Shown: one piece after another, positions 33,948 through 47,330 of the stretch | Numbering within the stretch: position 1 is the stretch's first letter | How the letters are laid out: the number at the start of each line of letters is the position of its first letter | Source of the DNA: Curvularia sp. ZM96 | Lineage: Eukaryota; Ascomycota; Dothideomycetes; Pleosporales; Pleosporaceae | Assembly: GCA_022457065.1 (NCBI GenBank) | Contig: JAJGBQ010000001.1 | Location: 5,270,001-5,334,000 of the forward strand | DNA length: 64,000 nucleotides | Direction of reading: 5' to 3' | The notes under the pieces: generated by a model | What the model was told of the DNA's origin: nothing | What the model saw: the letters and a program-made list of their open reading frames with translations, nothing else | The model's database searches: none | Program-made: the position numbers and the translations under genes

Positions 33948-36747
33948 ATGCCACGCAAAGCGACTAAAGATACCAACGCCTCTGCTCCTAGGAGCTCTTC
34001 GAAGCGCCCCGCGCAGGAAGCTCCACAGAGACAAACAAAGAGAGCAAGGGCGACCGCAAGGAAGTCTTACGCGGAACCGGACACCGACACAGATGACGAA
34101 ACAGATGGGCCAGCTAGACAAATCTCGCCAGGGGGAAATGATGATGATGCTGCATCCGACTATGAGGAACCTGACAACAAGGCGCCATCGACGGAGTCTG
34201 AGCCTGACGAGGCTGTTAGCGATGATGATGACGATGGTGGAAGCAAGCAACGCAAACCAAGAGGGCGACCTGCTAAGAGCCTTCCAATCCATAAGAAAAA
34301 GTCTGGAGAGAAAGAGTTGTGGAAGCCTGGAGCCAAGCTCGAGCCCGGAACGCAAGTGATCATCAAGAAACCGAAGGCTCGAGATGCAGGTGACACACCA
34401 TATCTGGACCACACAATCCACCCAAACACCTTACTCTTTCTGAAAGAATTGGCAGCCAATAATGATCGAAATTGGCTGAAGCGTGAGTGTCTTCCTGATA
34501 CATGTCATGCAGAGAACCATGGGTCAATAGTCGACTAATCATCACGTAGTACACGACCCAGACTTTCGAGCGGCATTTCAGGACTTTACGACATTTGCAG
34601 AAAAAGTGTCAGAGAAGGTGATTGAAGCAGATGAGACTATACCGGAACTACCGGTCAAAGACGTAGTAAGTGCGCAAAACCAGCGTCTTCAATCTGCATA
34701 TTAACATGCATAGATTTATCGGATATACAGAGGTGAGGGCGCGTCCATACAAACGTTACACAGTGACACTGACACGCGAAGATATCCGCTTCTCCAAGGA
34801 CCCCACGCCGTACAAGGTGAGCAGATTTCTATCGCACGGGTGGAATGAGCTTTGTCGGATTTCCATGTGTTTGGATAAAATATCCCTCGAATTCATCTCT
34901 GTGCCCTTGCGGGACAAGTGGGATATACACTGACAGTTACAGACGTACTTCTCTGCGGCGTGGTCAAGAACTGGGCGCAAAGGACCCTATGCGCATTATT
35001 ATGTGCAGGTTCAGCCAAACGGCGGAAGTTTCGTGGGTATGTTGATATTTCTTATTTCATTGCTGAAGGAAAGCATCTAGCTATGAGCTGTCGTGGAACC
35101 GGTTCCGGAGTACGACTTGGCCTCGTGGCTATCCTTATCCTCCCCCTGCCCAAGCATGCATAGTCTCTGCATGAAATCCCGATGGCCATGTGCATATGAT
35201 CATCATGAACTGGATTTCGATGGGCTGCATTTTCGCCTTGCCGAGTCTCGCAATCGATACCACATACTGTAGTGTCACGACTGCGTTAGCACCGTCGGAT
35301 ACGGATAAAGCCGGTCAGCGGCTGCTGCGCTCAACGCAGCGATATTGCCCAGCAACGACAGTCCAGTTGTATCTGTAACACGCGGAGGGTTTGCACCGCA
35401 CCATTGGGGTGGCACTTTCAGCTACACAAGTGCAACATGAAAACAAATGTTGTCGAGCAGTTCTGTCTTCTGGGGCCATCGTTCGTGTAACATCTCGGAT
35501 AGCCTCGAGGGTTGCGGGCCGCACGGTAATGCTGGGTTCGGTGCGCTTCGGCGCGAAAGAAGTCTGGGTGCTCATTGTTCCGCGTCGCAGCCTGGGAGCG
35601 TCATACGTCCCTACAGGCTGTTCTTGATTTCATCATATGCACGTGTATGCTAACTTTTCAAGGTGGCGGATATTGGCAGCCAGACGCAGCGGCTCTTGCT
35701 AAGCTTCGACACGATATTGACCGAAAGCCGCATAGGATCAAATCTGTCCTTAGGAACCATGGCATCAGAAAGGAGTTTCTGGGAGGCGTGCCAGACGACG
35801 ACAGAAAAGCGGTGAAGGCCTTTACGGGCTTATCGACGAACCAGTCGAACGCATTGAAGCGTAACCCCAAAGTAAGTGACGAACATATTTGTGACGTTTG
35901 CAGAATAGGCCACGCCAGGGGCATTAAAGTCAGCACTGCGCCTGACATGTCGGCATTATCATGATTGGCCGACTGTAGGGACGGCTAGCAAATGCTTTGG
36001 CGTTGTCAATAGTCGAGATGCGTGAGATTACTTGGGCATGCGCTATGGCCGACTCAAATAAGCTTTGGGGGATTATCTCTGAGCTTCTGCGTTACAACGC
36101 CGTGCCGCAAGGCAATTAGAGTTTCGAGTCCCCACACACCCCAACAAGGCGAGCTGAAGGTTTAGAGTAACAGCTCAGCTAGTCGGGTGTGCCGCTGTCG
36201 GCGCTTGTTCATGATCAGCGACAAAGTGGACGGCGTGCAGGCCTGATGAAATTTGCTGACAGGGAGTTCAGGGATACGATCATGATCACCAAGACATTGA
36301 ACTGCTGCGACTCCGCAACTTTACCATTGGACGAAAGGTTGCGGACGAGGAGATTGTCGGCTCAGGCGGGTTGGGTCGAGTCGCGGAGCTCGTGCTCGCA
36401 ATGGCGCCTTTTGTAAGTTTACGACTTTGTCTCTGGAGAGTCGACGACGTGAGGCGGTGATTGGACGCGACAGGGCAGCAGCTTGAGCAGCTTGTTAGGA
36501 ACAGCCCTGTAGGGTGCAAACGACGGTGTGAGCATAGTGCCGGCCGGTCACCCGCGCACCGCAACAAGCAGTCCCTTGAGGAAAGGCATTGGACACGGGA
36601 GGTGGCGGCTAACGAAAGGTGCAGATTACGTATCTCAATAGCGTCGTGATGCCCGACGAGGAGGACACGTCAGGCTCGAGCGACGAGGACGGCGGCGAGG
36701 ACGAAGGCGGGGACGACAGCAGCGATGCACAGGATGACGAGGGTTGA
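33948..36747 (+). CDS. DUF2461 domain protein with acidic, nuclear-type N-terminus
   Basis: Eight exons (33948-34482, 34550-34665, 34714-34732, 34782-34816, 34943-35036, 35663-35871, 36272-36412, 36625-36747) close in frame to 423 aa. The first 170 residues are disordered, with basic nuclear-localisation-like runs (RPAQEAPQRQTKRARA) and acidic tracts (DEAVSDDDDDGG). The DUF2461 domain follows: FLKELAANNDRNWLKLHDPDF, IYRIYRDIRFSKDPTPYKTYF, YYVQVQPNGGSFVGGGYWQP and LLRLRNFTIGRKV are its hallmark strings. The C-terminus is again very acidic (SGSSDEDGGEDEGGDD). The biochemical role of DUF2461 is unknown. Three introns are unusually long for this window (626, 400 and 212 bp); the other four are 48-126 bp. 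Confidence 0.88.
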
Positions 36748-39700
36748 CAGCTTTCAGCAAAACGCATGTTCATGGCGCGGTGCGGTGTCTGGAGCCGAAG
36801 TCATGCGGATCAAGGGATTGGTGGACGGGTTGAGCAGCAGACAGGAATGGTGGACCACAAGCGCGAAGCCCGCCAATAGACGCCTGTGTAACCCTGCGGC
36901 AGTGGCGCTGACTGGCTGGCCCAAGCGAAGGCCATGCAGCAAGGCCAAGTCATCGTGCGTTGGCGTGTGTGCCCGTTCTCGCTCGCCCATGGCGTTGCGG
37001 GAGACCGCATGACACTAACGGTCATGTGACGCGCTATTGTAGCGTTCGGGCCCAGATCCTGGCCCGCTGGCGCATCGCACAGGAGCGGAAAGGCGCGGCC
37101 GCCCACCCCGGTCCCAGTCCTTGTGCTTGCCTGCCTTGCCGTCTCGTCGTCGTCGCCTAGCGCCGACTGGCCGTGCCACCAGCGACTGAGCCGGGCAGGG
37201 GAGGCGGGGAGTGCAGCGAGCGGAGGGGGCGACGACAGCACAGCACAGCACTCTCTCGTCTCGCTGCATGACTGCATCGCTGCACCGCGGCGACTCCTCT
37301 AGTCGATGACATTGCAGCTCTGCGACCGCTGGGGCGCGTGTGCAGCCACTGCTCTGCCCGCCCGCCCCATCACCTGCCCTCTCCGCACGCTTCCTGACCG
37401 ACCGCTGTGACATGCTGTACACGTTGCGTTAGGCCGATACGGCCACGGCCCGGGGCGCACTCGTTGTCCGTCTGGGATGCATGGGTGCCGCTCTAACGCC
37501 TTGGATCAAGGCCAGCTGCATCCCATCACCACGCCTCGAGCGACTCGTCGTCAACCTCTGCAAACTTGGCTGGCGCCTAGCCGCTGTATGTATCCATCTG
37601 CTCCAACTGCTGCCGTCAGCGCCATGCACTCGCGACGAGTCGAGCCCGTCACGCCGTCCGCCCACCGCCCATGCTGGCCAAAACTTACGCCATCACCTCC
37701 AACACGAACACGCCCGTGGGTCCGAGGTCCAGCTTGGCCAGAGATTGCACCATGGACCAGCAAGCAATTCCTGTCGGCGGCTGCCATGGCCTTTTTGAGA
37801 GAGTGCAGCTTTCCTCGTCATCGTGCCTCTTAAAAAGCGGTGTGTTCGTGGGGCCTGCTTCGCCAGGTAATAATATCCAACCCTTTTATCCAACACACCG
37901 ATGGGCTCGCCAGAATTCTTTCTTCCGCGAATTAGCACCACTCGGGCTGATCAATGGGCCCGCCACCGCGTGCGTCCGCTTACCCACCCCCTTCCGTGGC
38001 ATCCCAATGACATCTGCCGGCGTTTTGTCACACGATTGGGAGGGTTTTTTTTTCCAGAAGGTCAAAACATGCTCGCGACTTGAGGTGATGCCAACAGGTA
38101 GCACGACTCGTCATGCTTGCCTCTCGTATTGTGTTGGGGGTCATCATACGATTGTCAATACCGTCTCCAATAAACCAGGCAGCTAAGCGCAGAGAACATA
38201 CCGCTTATCCGCCAGGGCGTATTGCCTCGCATCGTCCTACTGCAAGGACGGGAGTTATGCGTCCCAGGTAATAGAAAGTCGTTATCAGGATGCAGAAGGA
38301 TGCGTGTGCACGGGTGGCATGGGTACGGTTCCCCTCGAGGGTGCTTCTGCTTGTTACAGGCCTGCTTGCCGCACTTTATGAAGGTTGCTTGTTTGGAGCG
38401 AGCGTCGATGCGCAGCAGCCTGTCCAAGGTAATATGTGCGCTTCCCTACGCCCTGTCAGGCAGCAGGAGCGTAGCCCAGGACGCCGCTCGTCTCGGAGGC
38501 TTGATCACGACTTCCCGCCTGATATGCCTGCATTCGGATTTTCGTGCAGGTCACGGCACACGAGACGCGGCACAAGCGATATACCTTCTCCTTTTATTGC
38601 TGACGGGCCATTCAGACTTGCAGCGCTTTCTGCAAGCTCCGTCGTATGCCATGCATATTGGGGGCGCAGAGGTTGTGTCACACAAACTTCGTTAATCTAA
38701 ACGTCAACGGGACACATGCGGGAATTCCACACCTCGTCCCGGCCCGCTGATACACAATTGGTACCAAGCGAGTGACTCCGACATACTGTATCCACGCCCT
38801 GTTCCGCCCCTTTGATTCACCGCCATGCAAGGAAAAAAGGGGGGGAAGGAGGAAGGACCCGTATGGAATGCGCTTCGCGCCGCAGCGCTGGATGTGCGTT
38901 GTGCAGACTGGTGCTTGTGCTTGCTTTGCTTAGGGAGAATCGACCGACAAGAGGCGGCTGAAGATCCATCCTGGTTGTTCTACCCCACAAATGCACCGTT
39001 CAGTTGGTGTAACCGTCACCAGCCCAGCGGCAATCGACGGCACTTTTGGATTCGTCGAGCACTCTGACTGACACAAGGCTGCTGACAGCGAGTGCCCACT
39101 GCCGCCATGGTTAACAACCCACAGGTCCATGGTGTGTCCTTGCTGGCTGAGTACCTCGGGGCCGCTGGGCTGCATCTGCGCTCATTAAACGTGCGCTCGT
39201 GACTGACTCGGCCGTCGGAATGCGGTGTGGCAGTCAATCAAAGCACAACAATCATCAAAATGCGCTCTGTCGCGACCGGTGAGAGGCGTTCGGAACCATT
39301 TCACCAAACGCGCATACTTGAAGCATGTCATCACGTCTTGTGACGCAGACAAAGGGCTGCGTGTTCGTGCCCATTTATTTTTTTTCACTACCTGTTTGGC
39401 TCACGCATGGCGCATTGAGGATTTACCCGTCACCCAGCGGATGCAAGGCACGCGCACCAGTTGGGACGGCCGGATTGTGCCGTTCTCCAGTTAAAACAAT
39501 GAATGAATGAATGCGGGGGTCGATGATTGGCAGATAGAGGCCAGTCCAACCCGGGCAGCGGAAAAGCTAGATTGGAGTAATGTGGGCCGTGGGCCCCAAA
39601 GTTGGAGACAGGCGCAGAAAGAGGGCGATGGAGCGAGATAAAAATAAGGAATGTTAGGCGGGAGGTGCATCATCCAACAATGGCTGGGAAAGGACGGGCT

Positions 39701-40304
39701 GACGATTCTTTGTTGAAGCGAGTCTGCGTCGTCACCCATTTATTACGCAGCCAGTGGAAAACAGGCCGTCAAGGTGCCGAGGCTGAAGATGTTCTGGGCG
39801 TTTCGCAATTGTCCTTGTTTGAGGTAGGCTGCATCCGCTCAAGTCCGAGAAGCTTCGTCACTAAGCGGAACATCCGGCACCGCCACTGGGCAGAGGAAGA
39901 GTTTTTTTGCAGACCAAGTGATGCCTTTGTCAGTGTGTGTGTGTGTATTGAAGAGAGAAAAATGGCAGCGTGGCAGGCGTCGAATCAGGTGGGCAAGCCA
40001 GTGTTTTGCCATGGGTACCAGTTCGTGCGCCGCTCGCCGGCGCAAGGGATGAACGACGGGCCACATTGTGGATGCCAGGCGAAGGGGCGTGATTCGAGGA
40101 CGAAAGTGGGCTGCATCGGATGCCAGCCGTCTTACACGAAGCAATAGCAGCTGAGAGAAGCAACCATGTCGGTCCTGTCTCCCAGGGCGAAAGGCTGGCC
40201 AGAAGCGGCAGTGTTATCCCATGCGAGCCAGGGCAGAGGCGGAAGGGTCTATGTATGTGTGGCAGTGGAGCGTGTTGTTGAGTGGTGGTAGTGATGGGGA
40301 AGCG

Positions 40305-40340
40305 AGCAAGCAAGCAATCAAGCAAGCAAGCAAGCCAGCT
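40305..40340. repeat. (CAAG)n microsatellite
   Basis: About eight imperfect copies of the tetranucleotide GCAA in the gene-free region. Confidence 0.8.
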
Positions 40341-41181
40341 GGAGCGAACGGTTCTCCCGGCGCAAGACATATCGGCCCTCCCGCGTGCTACAAGTGCCCC
40401 GCGAGCGAGTGCCTGAAGTCGCCGAGTCGCACCGGTGGGCTTGACTAGCCATAGCAAGGAACTCACGTCACAAAGGACCAAACACCCCAAAGGCCGTTGC
40501 CGCAGTGTTCCACACCAACTGTCACGACAGGGATGTTGCCGTCCTTGACGAGCAAAACGACCGAGGCGCCCGAATTGATCAGCCCTATCAGATATCGCAG
40601 CAGATGAAGGGCAACAGGCCGCCTCCTGGCCTCTGGAGCAGAGGCTGGCGCACATCCCTGCTGGACGCGGATTAGACGATGCGGGATGACTCCAGCTGTC
40701 GTCACAGCGCGAGGAGAGGGGGGACAGGGTTTGGTTGTGGACGAGTCCAAAAAGCATGGCAGTATATGTAGTATGTATGTCGAGACTGCAAGAGGCACAG
40801 TCGATATGGCAGCAGCATCGGCAGTGGGAGCGGGATGAGCAGGCAGGCCGTGGGTGAGCAGCGGCGGCGGCGCCAGCAGCGCCAGCAAAGCACGGTGCGA
40901 CCATGGCGGGCTATAGGGCCTTGTTGGCATGTACCGTGGTTCGTAAGCTGTCGCATGTCTCGAGCTATGTCCTTCGCGAAGGAGGCGACACAAGGAAGGA
41001 CGCAGAGACGGCCCGTCGACGATTCAAGAGGCCCGAGGTGCTCCCATGCCACCTGGGTGCATGGGCGCGCGGGCGAGCGCGCGACAGACGGACCAGTGGC
41101 CAAGCGCTCGGATGCTTGGACAGGACGTCTGTCGTATTGCCACGGCGAGGCGATGGCGCGCGGAGCTGTGGTGGACGGCGT

Positions 41182-41236
41182 GGGCCGTCGTCGTCGTCGT
41201 TGTCGTCGTCGTGGCAGGGCAGGGCAGGGCAGGGCA
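41182..41236. repeat. Adjacent (GTC)n and (GGGCA)n simple repeats
   Basis: A run of GTC/TCG triplets at about 41185-41211 passes directly into four copies of the pentamer GGGCA at 41213-41236. Non-coding. Confidence 0.85.
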
Positions 41237-41410
41237 TGTGATTGCAGCAGCCGTGTATATAATTAAAGGCTCGTAGATCACAACGCGACGGGAGTCCCCG
41301 AGCTCTTGGCGAGTCATACATCTCAAGCAAGCTGCCGGCCCGCAGCATCATCATGCACACGGGCCCGGGCTCCTAGGTCATACGCCAACAGGCAAGGGGC
41401 CTGACGCTGG

Positions 41411-41460
41411 CGTGCGAGGGCGCGCGAGGGCGTGCGAGGGCGTGCGAGGACCTGCGAGGG
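41411..41460. repeat. 10-bp minisatellite, five copies
   Basis: Five tandem copies of the unit CGTGCGAGGG with one or two substitutions per copy. It lies in GC-rich DNA about 1.1 kb upstream of the transcription factor start. Confidence 0.85.
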
Positions 41461-42500
41461 GGGGCGTGTGGGTGTGGTGGGCGTAGGAGAGCGGATGTGG
41501 GCGTGTGTGGGCGCGTGTATGCGGTGCGAGTGGCATCCATCCATCGAGCCGGCCAGCCATCCATGGGCGCAGGCGTGATACAGCCGCGGCCACGCCCATG
41601 GGCACCCGCCCGCCCCCCAGGCCCGGCCAGCAGCAGCGACAGCAGCAGCCCGCAGCCCCAAGCCAGCAGCGCCCAGTGCCCAGCGCCCAGCGCGCGTTGC
41701 CTCTGCCCGTCTGCTGCGGGCGGGCGGTGTCGCTGCACGTCCAATGCAAGTGAGGATGCCGCATGGCCTTTAGCGCGTTTGGCGGACCGTCGCCGTCGTC
41801 GCTGCATGGGGCGGGCAGGGATAAAAACGCCATCCTAGTAGAAGCGGCGAGAAGGTTGACTTCGGGCACGCGGTGGGTAGTAATAGCGGCCGCTCCAACC
41901 TGAATCTCCTTTTTCGCTTCCACGCTCTTGGGTCCCGTCTCCTCCACGCGCTTCGAGAAGCCCTTCACCTCCACAGCCTTTCCTCCCATCGCCCTCACGC
42001 CCCCGACCGACTCCCGTCACTCGACGACGCTCCAACAAAGACTGTCTCCGCCCCAGCCGTCCGCGTGCTTCAGCCGCCCACACCCCCCGCCCCATTCCTC
42101 CGATCCGCCCATCCTCGCCTTGGCTCTGCAATCCGAGCCCAATTTGCTCCGTCTTTCCTCTTACCTGCAGCAACAGCCGACCTTGCGGCCCGCCTGCCAG
42201 TCTTTTGTGACACCTCACCCGCCCCAGAGGATCTCCCGCGCCAACCAAACCAACCCCAACCCCAACGCCCTCCTCCTCTCTTTTCCTCTTACTCCTACCC
42301 ACCCACCCATCCACACACCCACACAGTCTCTCTCTCCCTCCCACCCACCCGCTCCTTTGTCGAGGCTGGTCCAGCTGTGTGTTGTTGCACTCGTCAAGAG
42401 CGGCGTGTGACTTGACAGGCTCCTCGTTGCGCCCGCCATCGAATTGGACGGCCCCCAAACCTCGCACATCTCCACCGTCTCTCGCTCTTGTCCGCGAGCA

Positions 42501-43937
42501 ATGTTCCCTCACCAGGGCGGCCAAGGCCAACTCCCCACCCACTGGCAACCCCCTACCTCGCAGCAGCCCGCAAATGGCTCTTATCCGCCGCCTCCTCATG
42601 TAAGTCGCTTTTGTGCTGCTCGCTCTTGTCCGCCTCCGCCTCTGCCTCCGCCCTCGCTCTCACTCTCGCTCTCACGCGGGCCCCTGCCAACCGGCGCTGG
42701 TAGTGCCCACGTCATCTGATCCCGTCTTGGGTTGACAGCTTACTGACATTCGGGCCTCGACTCCACAGATGAACACCACGCTCCCTCCTCCACCTCCTCA
42801 AGAGCCACGACCCGACATGGCCCAACATCCCCAGTACCAGCACCAGCATCCGCAGCCCTATCGTCTGCCCGGCCCCAACGAGTGGACGCGCGCTCCTCCT
42901 CCCCCAGATCCATACCGACAGCAGCCTCCACCTCCACCCCAATACGTTCAGCAGCACCACCAGCCGCCAGCTCCTCGCCAGCGCACTGCCATTGCCTGCC
43001 GCTACTGTCGACGCCGCAAGGTACTTTACTGCCCACGCAATTTGCATCGAGACAAACCATAGCTTACTTTTTTTTTCCTTCTCTACAGATTCGATGCTCG
43101 GGCTTCGAGGCGACAGAGGACGGCCGCTGCTCCAACTGCATGAGGTTCAACCAAGACTGCATCTTCACCCCCGTTTCGGCACAGACTCAGGCTTTTGTTC
43201 CTGCCCACACCGTCTGGCGCGGCGTCGGCCAGCCCCCGCCAATGTATGGTGCCTACGGGCAGCCTCTTCCTCCTGCGAGCCACGGCGAGCCCTACGGCCA
43301 GCCAGCGCGCCCGCAGCAGTATCTGCCCAGCCCCACTGCAGGTCCGTACCCAGCTCATTCTGAATATGCTCCGCACAGTGCTTCTCCAGATGAGGCAAGC
43401 CGTGACACGCTGGCCGGTAGGAAGAGGCTTCACCCAGAGCCTCACACTCCTACCTTGCCTCCGCCACATCCTGGCTCAGCGTCACAGGCTCCTCATCGAG
43501 GCACCGCACCAGATTATGCCTACCCAGAGCCACCAACTCTAACATCGGCTGCTTCAACAGCAAATCCACCAACCGCGTATTCGTCTGGCCCTCCACCCGC
43601 CCAGCCCTACTACGCCGCACAACCGCCACGTCAGGGCTCTCCACAGAGCGCTTATCGCTACGAGCCGAGTCGCAATTCCTCGTCGCCACACTCACAAGCG
43701 CCCACAACGCCTGGCGCCCCATCCACGCCCTACTACGGCGCCCCTCCTCAGACCAACGGCGTCCTTCAGCCTCCGCCGCCCCGCAGCGATGGCCGGACGC
43801 CCCCGCCACCACCTCCCACATCGCAAGCTTCGGCAAGGCCGAGTATGCGTATTAACGACCTAGTAACCGACAATGGCCCAGCCCGCAGCTCGACCGACTC
43901 GTCCATGCTCAACATGCTTAACCGCCGACCTATGTAA
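42501..43937 (+). CDS. Proline-rich Zn2Cys6 transcription factor
   Basis: Three exons (42501-42599, 42769-43020, 43089-43937; introns 169 and 68 bp) close in frame to 399 aa. The zinc cluster ACRYCRRRKIRCSGF...GRCSNCMRFNQDC (about residues 108-142) has the canonical C-x2-C-x6-C-x10-C-x2-C-x6-C spacing, and the second intron splits it after CRRRK. Everything else is low-complexity: a Pro/Gln-rich N-terminus and a long Pro/Ser/Tyr-rich C-terminal region; QAFVPAHTVWRGVGQ just after the cluster is the only other conserved-looking string. There is no Fungal_trans middle domain. It is therefore a DNA-binding regulator with disordered activation or repression regions; I do not recognise its named orthologue. 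It stands alone in about 12 kb of gene-free DNA, as developmental master regulators in fungi often do. Confidence 0.85.
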
Positions 43938-46900
43938 ATCCTCTCTCCCCTCTCGCATACAAGAGACGCAATGCTCTGAAGCTGGTCTTTCGAGAGCGCT
44001 GCATACACCGGATTGAGCAATGGAAGGAAAAGAAAGAAACAAAAAATAACAACAAACAACTTTTCGGTCCATGGCAGCACCTGTCCTTTACTCGTTTTCT
44101 CGTGTATAACCTTTCCTCCCGTCTTGTCGACATCTGCTATCGCAAGGAGTTCTGGCTGGCAACAGCGTGCTTTTTGGGCGGAATTCTGATTTTCAACGGC
44201 GATAAAGAGCATCGAGACCTTTCTCTATCTAATACTTGATCATGTACCTCACTCTCCTTTCCTGGGGGTTTGCGGGTGAGAGGTGGCTTTTTTTCTTTTT
44301 CCTTGTTTCTCGAGTGCGGCGGTTGCGAATCTAATGATGGGCTCGCCCTCGGTCCTGAGAGCGGGTATCTCGTCCTCTGTCACGGTTGGCAGCAAAAAAA
44401 CACTCGATTCCCCGCTGTCCCTTTGGATTTACACTACTAAACTGGGTGGTATTCTGTCTTTTCCTGCGAAACTTTAGACCTGGAGGGTATGCATCATCTC
44501 ACGGAGGCTTGGCTGATACTTTTGCGTCATCTCAAGGCCTGGGTCGGACCAGCTTTTACCTGCTTCAATGCATTGGCTGGGGGTAGTGGTAGTTTGTGCT
44601 TTTTTTTTCTGTACAGCTTTTGTCACGGTTCATGCTCTCCGTTCGGTGCGGTTGCTATATTCCCCTTCTTCTAACTGTCTCTACCGCATTCGAAACTTTT
44701 TCTCTTTTTCTATCTCTGGGATCTTTCTCACTGGTGGGGGGCGGCTATCTGAATTTTAACTCGCAAAGACACGTTCAAAGGCAAATGGTTCAGCAGCAGC
44801 AAACGTATGTAGTGTTTGTTTTTCTTGGACTTTTATGGTTTGGCTTAGTTATCTAAATTGAAGATGTTCGATGGTGTAAGACTTGTTCTGGTTTGGGTCG
44901 TTTTGTCAATGGTGAAGACCATGGGTATCATCTTACACCATTGCTGCTGAGGCCATGCTGGCACCACCGTCACGCCTTGTCACACTTGATGGAGATGAGG
45001 AATGTGGCGCGCACCCTGGCTGTACATGGACAAGAGCATAAGCAACGCAGGGCCGATTGAAGCACTGCCACGACGGATACACACGTGTCTTGCCTTCCTT
45101 TTCCGTGCATACGCAGCCCATGTCCTCCCCACAGACTAGAAAAGGAAACACTGGTGGCGAACAGCCCCGATCACATTACTCAGTTCTTCTTCTCGGCACA
45201 CGGTTCTCGCCCAATCCACCTCGATACGAAACACGAAAAAACAGGATTCGTCATGTCTTGCCGCGCTCGATTGCGCATGGTAAACTATACCGTGCTTTGC
45301 TGCCAATGATAGCTGGCTGGCACGACTGACATGAGCCTGTGCGTCGGAAGCCGCCACGCTGACCGCACCGAACAAAAGTCTATCGGCCTGCCAAAAGCCC
45401 TTCTTCAGACCACGGTTCCGTATCGGGATCTATCGGCAACCATGGTCTGCTCGGTCGAGCCCATTTGACACCGGTACGGCACGGAGCGCCCAGCCGACTT
45501 GCGAGGGATTGCTGCTACTGAAAGCAAAACTCTACTAGATTCGAGTTATTTTGGCGTTGGACTCGACACAGCGTCTTGATTCTATGGTACAGAGGGTCTC
45601 GAAATCTGATCATTCGTACAGTAGCAGCTCCCGCCGTCGGTGGGCTAGTCTGGGTACCGCTCCCGACTATTGGAGGGCACGGCAAGAGAAGCCACAACGC
45701 TTGGAGCAGAGGGTTGTCGGATGCAGGGAAAGAGAAAGGGCCGTCGTGGTCCTGAACTCCTAGCGTACCAAGATTATGAGGTCTTGGTGTCTGCACACTG
45801 TGTGGGTGTCGGGCAACCAGATGGCTGGTCCGGCCATGTCAAGTCAACGTTTGGTGGCGCTATTACGATGCCTCTACCATTGTGTCGCGCACGGCCGAGT
45901 CCAACCCAAAGCAAGTATGGATAGCCTAGGTCTTGTCTTCCCGTCGCCTGCCGACATTCACATGCTCAGCCCGCCCCCTCCCCTCCGAGCCGAACCCAAC
46001 TTTACTCTGCGTGACCTTTGCAACTGTCAAGCCCGGGTTCCGAATATCGCAAGCTTGGCTGGACTTGCTTTGTAGCGTACCATTCAATCCATCCATAGCC
46101 CCTCAAGTGGACTACGGAACGGAGCGAGAAGCAAAGTTTGCGCTCCGATACTGCTAGACAAAGTCGGCAGTCGTTATGGGAGGAGGGCATTCACACACAA
46201 AGATGCAGGGCAAAGTCAACTTCTGACGCGAAACTGAACATTTGTTTGGGGGTGGAAAAAAAAAACGCTCACACTGCAGCTAGGGCCTTTTCTTTCGAGG
46301 CACAAGACTGGGGGACCTGACAAGCAGATGATGGGGGGACGGTGGTGCCTGTGCCGAAGGGACATGACTAGCCTTGATAGCTCTGACAGTCCTTTGCTCC
46401 GAGAGCATCTAGTAAGAAAAGAGAGAAACTTATTTGGATCAATTATTATCGGGGGACCAGGTTCAAGGTTGTTCCCGTCTGACATGGACTGGGTCGCTGG
46501 GGGCTCCGTTGGGTTTATTGATTCCGTGAGATGGGCGTAAAGGGGATGGGATGAGATGGGGATGGGGGGCAAGGGTATACTTGCCTGTCAACGATTCGTC
46601 GGCCGCTCCCCCTTCTCTTCCCTTTCCCTTCAGGCCTTGGTCCAGCGTTTCAGGCACGAACCCGTCTAACGGCTCACAACCCTTTTTTTCCCTTTTCCTT
46701 CCCGCAACACGGCAGACGGCAGGATTGGGGGTGGGGGGGGAACTCAAGTCTACACGTGGAACGTTTCGAACCTGGGAACTGTATCAAGAGCCCGGGTATT
46801 CCGAGCCCGCCGGGCCCCAATCCCTCCTCCCATGTGGCCCCATCGATTTTTCCATACAAACATGATCCTTCTTCCTCGATCGGAACTTACCCTATTACAG

Positions 46901-47261
46901 ACCAGACCAGACCAAGGCCAAGACCAAGGGCCATGACATAGGGGCGTTCCCCCCATCCTCCATCGGGCAAGCGAATAAATGTCAAGAGAGAGCGAGAGCG
47001 AAAAAAACACGTCTTGTGGTCTGACAAGGGAAAGGGAGGGAGGGAAGGGGGGGCCTCGTTACGGGACGGTGCGAGAGACCAAGACGACAAGGAATATAGG
47101 GAAGGCACACGCACACGCACACGTTTTCGATAATGGGGCCGTTCGTTCGGCGCCGCCAGCCAGCCATGCGCGCAAACCCCGAGTCAGAGACGACAGAAGA
47201 GTGGGAAAAAGTGACGATGGGGGCGCTGGAGAGGGAGGAACCCTGGCTGTCTTCTTCCTCT

Positions 47262-47330
47262 CTGCTGCTCCCTCCCTGTCTCCCTGTCTCTCCCTGTCTC
47301 CCTGTCTCCCTCTCTCACTCTCACTCTCTC
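47262..47330. repeat. CCCTGTCTC-type pyrimidine repeat
   Basis: A tandem array of CTCCCTGTCTCC-like units followed by CTCTCACTCTCA, entirely pyrimidine-rich on the plus strand. Non-coding. Confidence 0.75.

Larger units (their letters stand above)
36748..42500. other. Gene desert, left flank of the Zn2Cys6 gene
   Basis: 5.75 kb without a gene I can support. Many open frames exist on both strands, the longest 324 codons at 39930-40904 (-), but they overlap each other, are low-complexity or arginine-rich, and show no domain. The last 1.3 kb is GC-rich with minisatellites, and from about 42000 strongly pyrimidine-rich (runs of CCACCC and CTCTCTCCC), as in long fungal promoters and leaders. Most of this stretch is plausibly the upstream regulatory region and 5' UTR of the transcription factor. 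Confidence 0.5.

Noticed and set aside
36065..36145. A tRNA-like stretch (TTGGGG ... CCCCAA ends with TTCGAGTC inside)
   Set aside because: The T-arm stem does not pair and there is no A-box or anticodon arm. It lies inside an intron of the DUF2461 gene and is a chance likeness.
39930..40904. 324-codon open frame on the minus strand in the gene desert
   Set aside because: It is Cys/Ser/Arg-rich without any domain, overlaps several equally long frames on the other strand and sits in GC-rich DNA where stops are rare. No start context or splice pattern supports it.
41873..42415. Plus-strand open frames just upstream of the Zn2Cys6 gene
   Set aside because: Their residues come from CCACCC and CTCT runs. 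They look like a pyrimidine-rich promoter or leader; upstream ORF effects are possible but no gene is supported.
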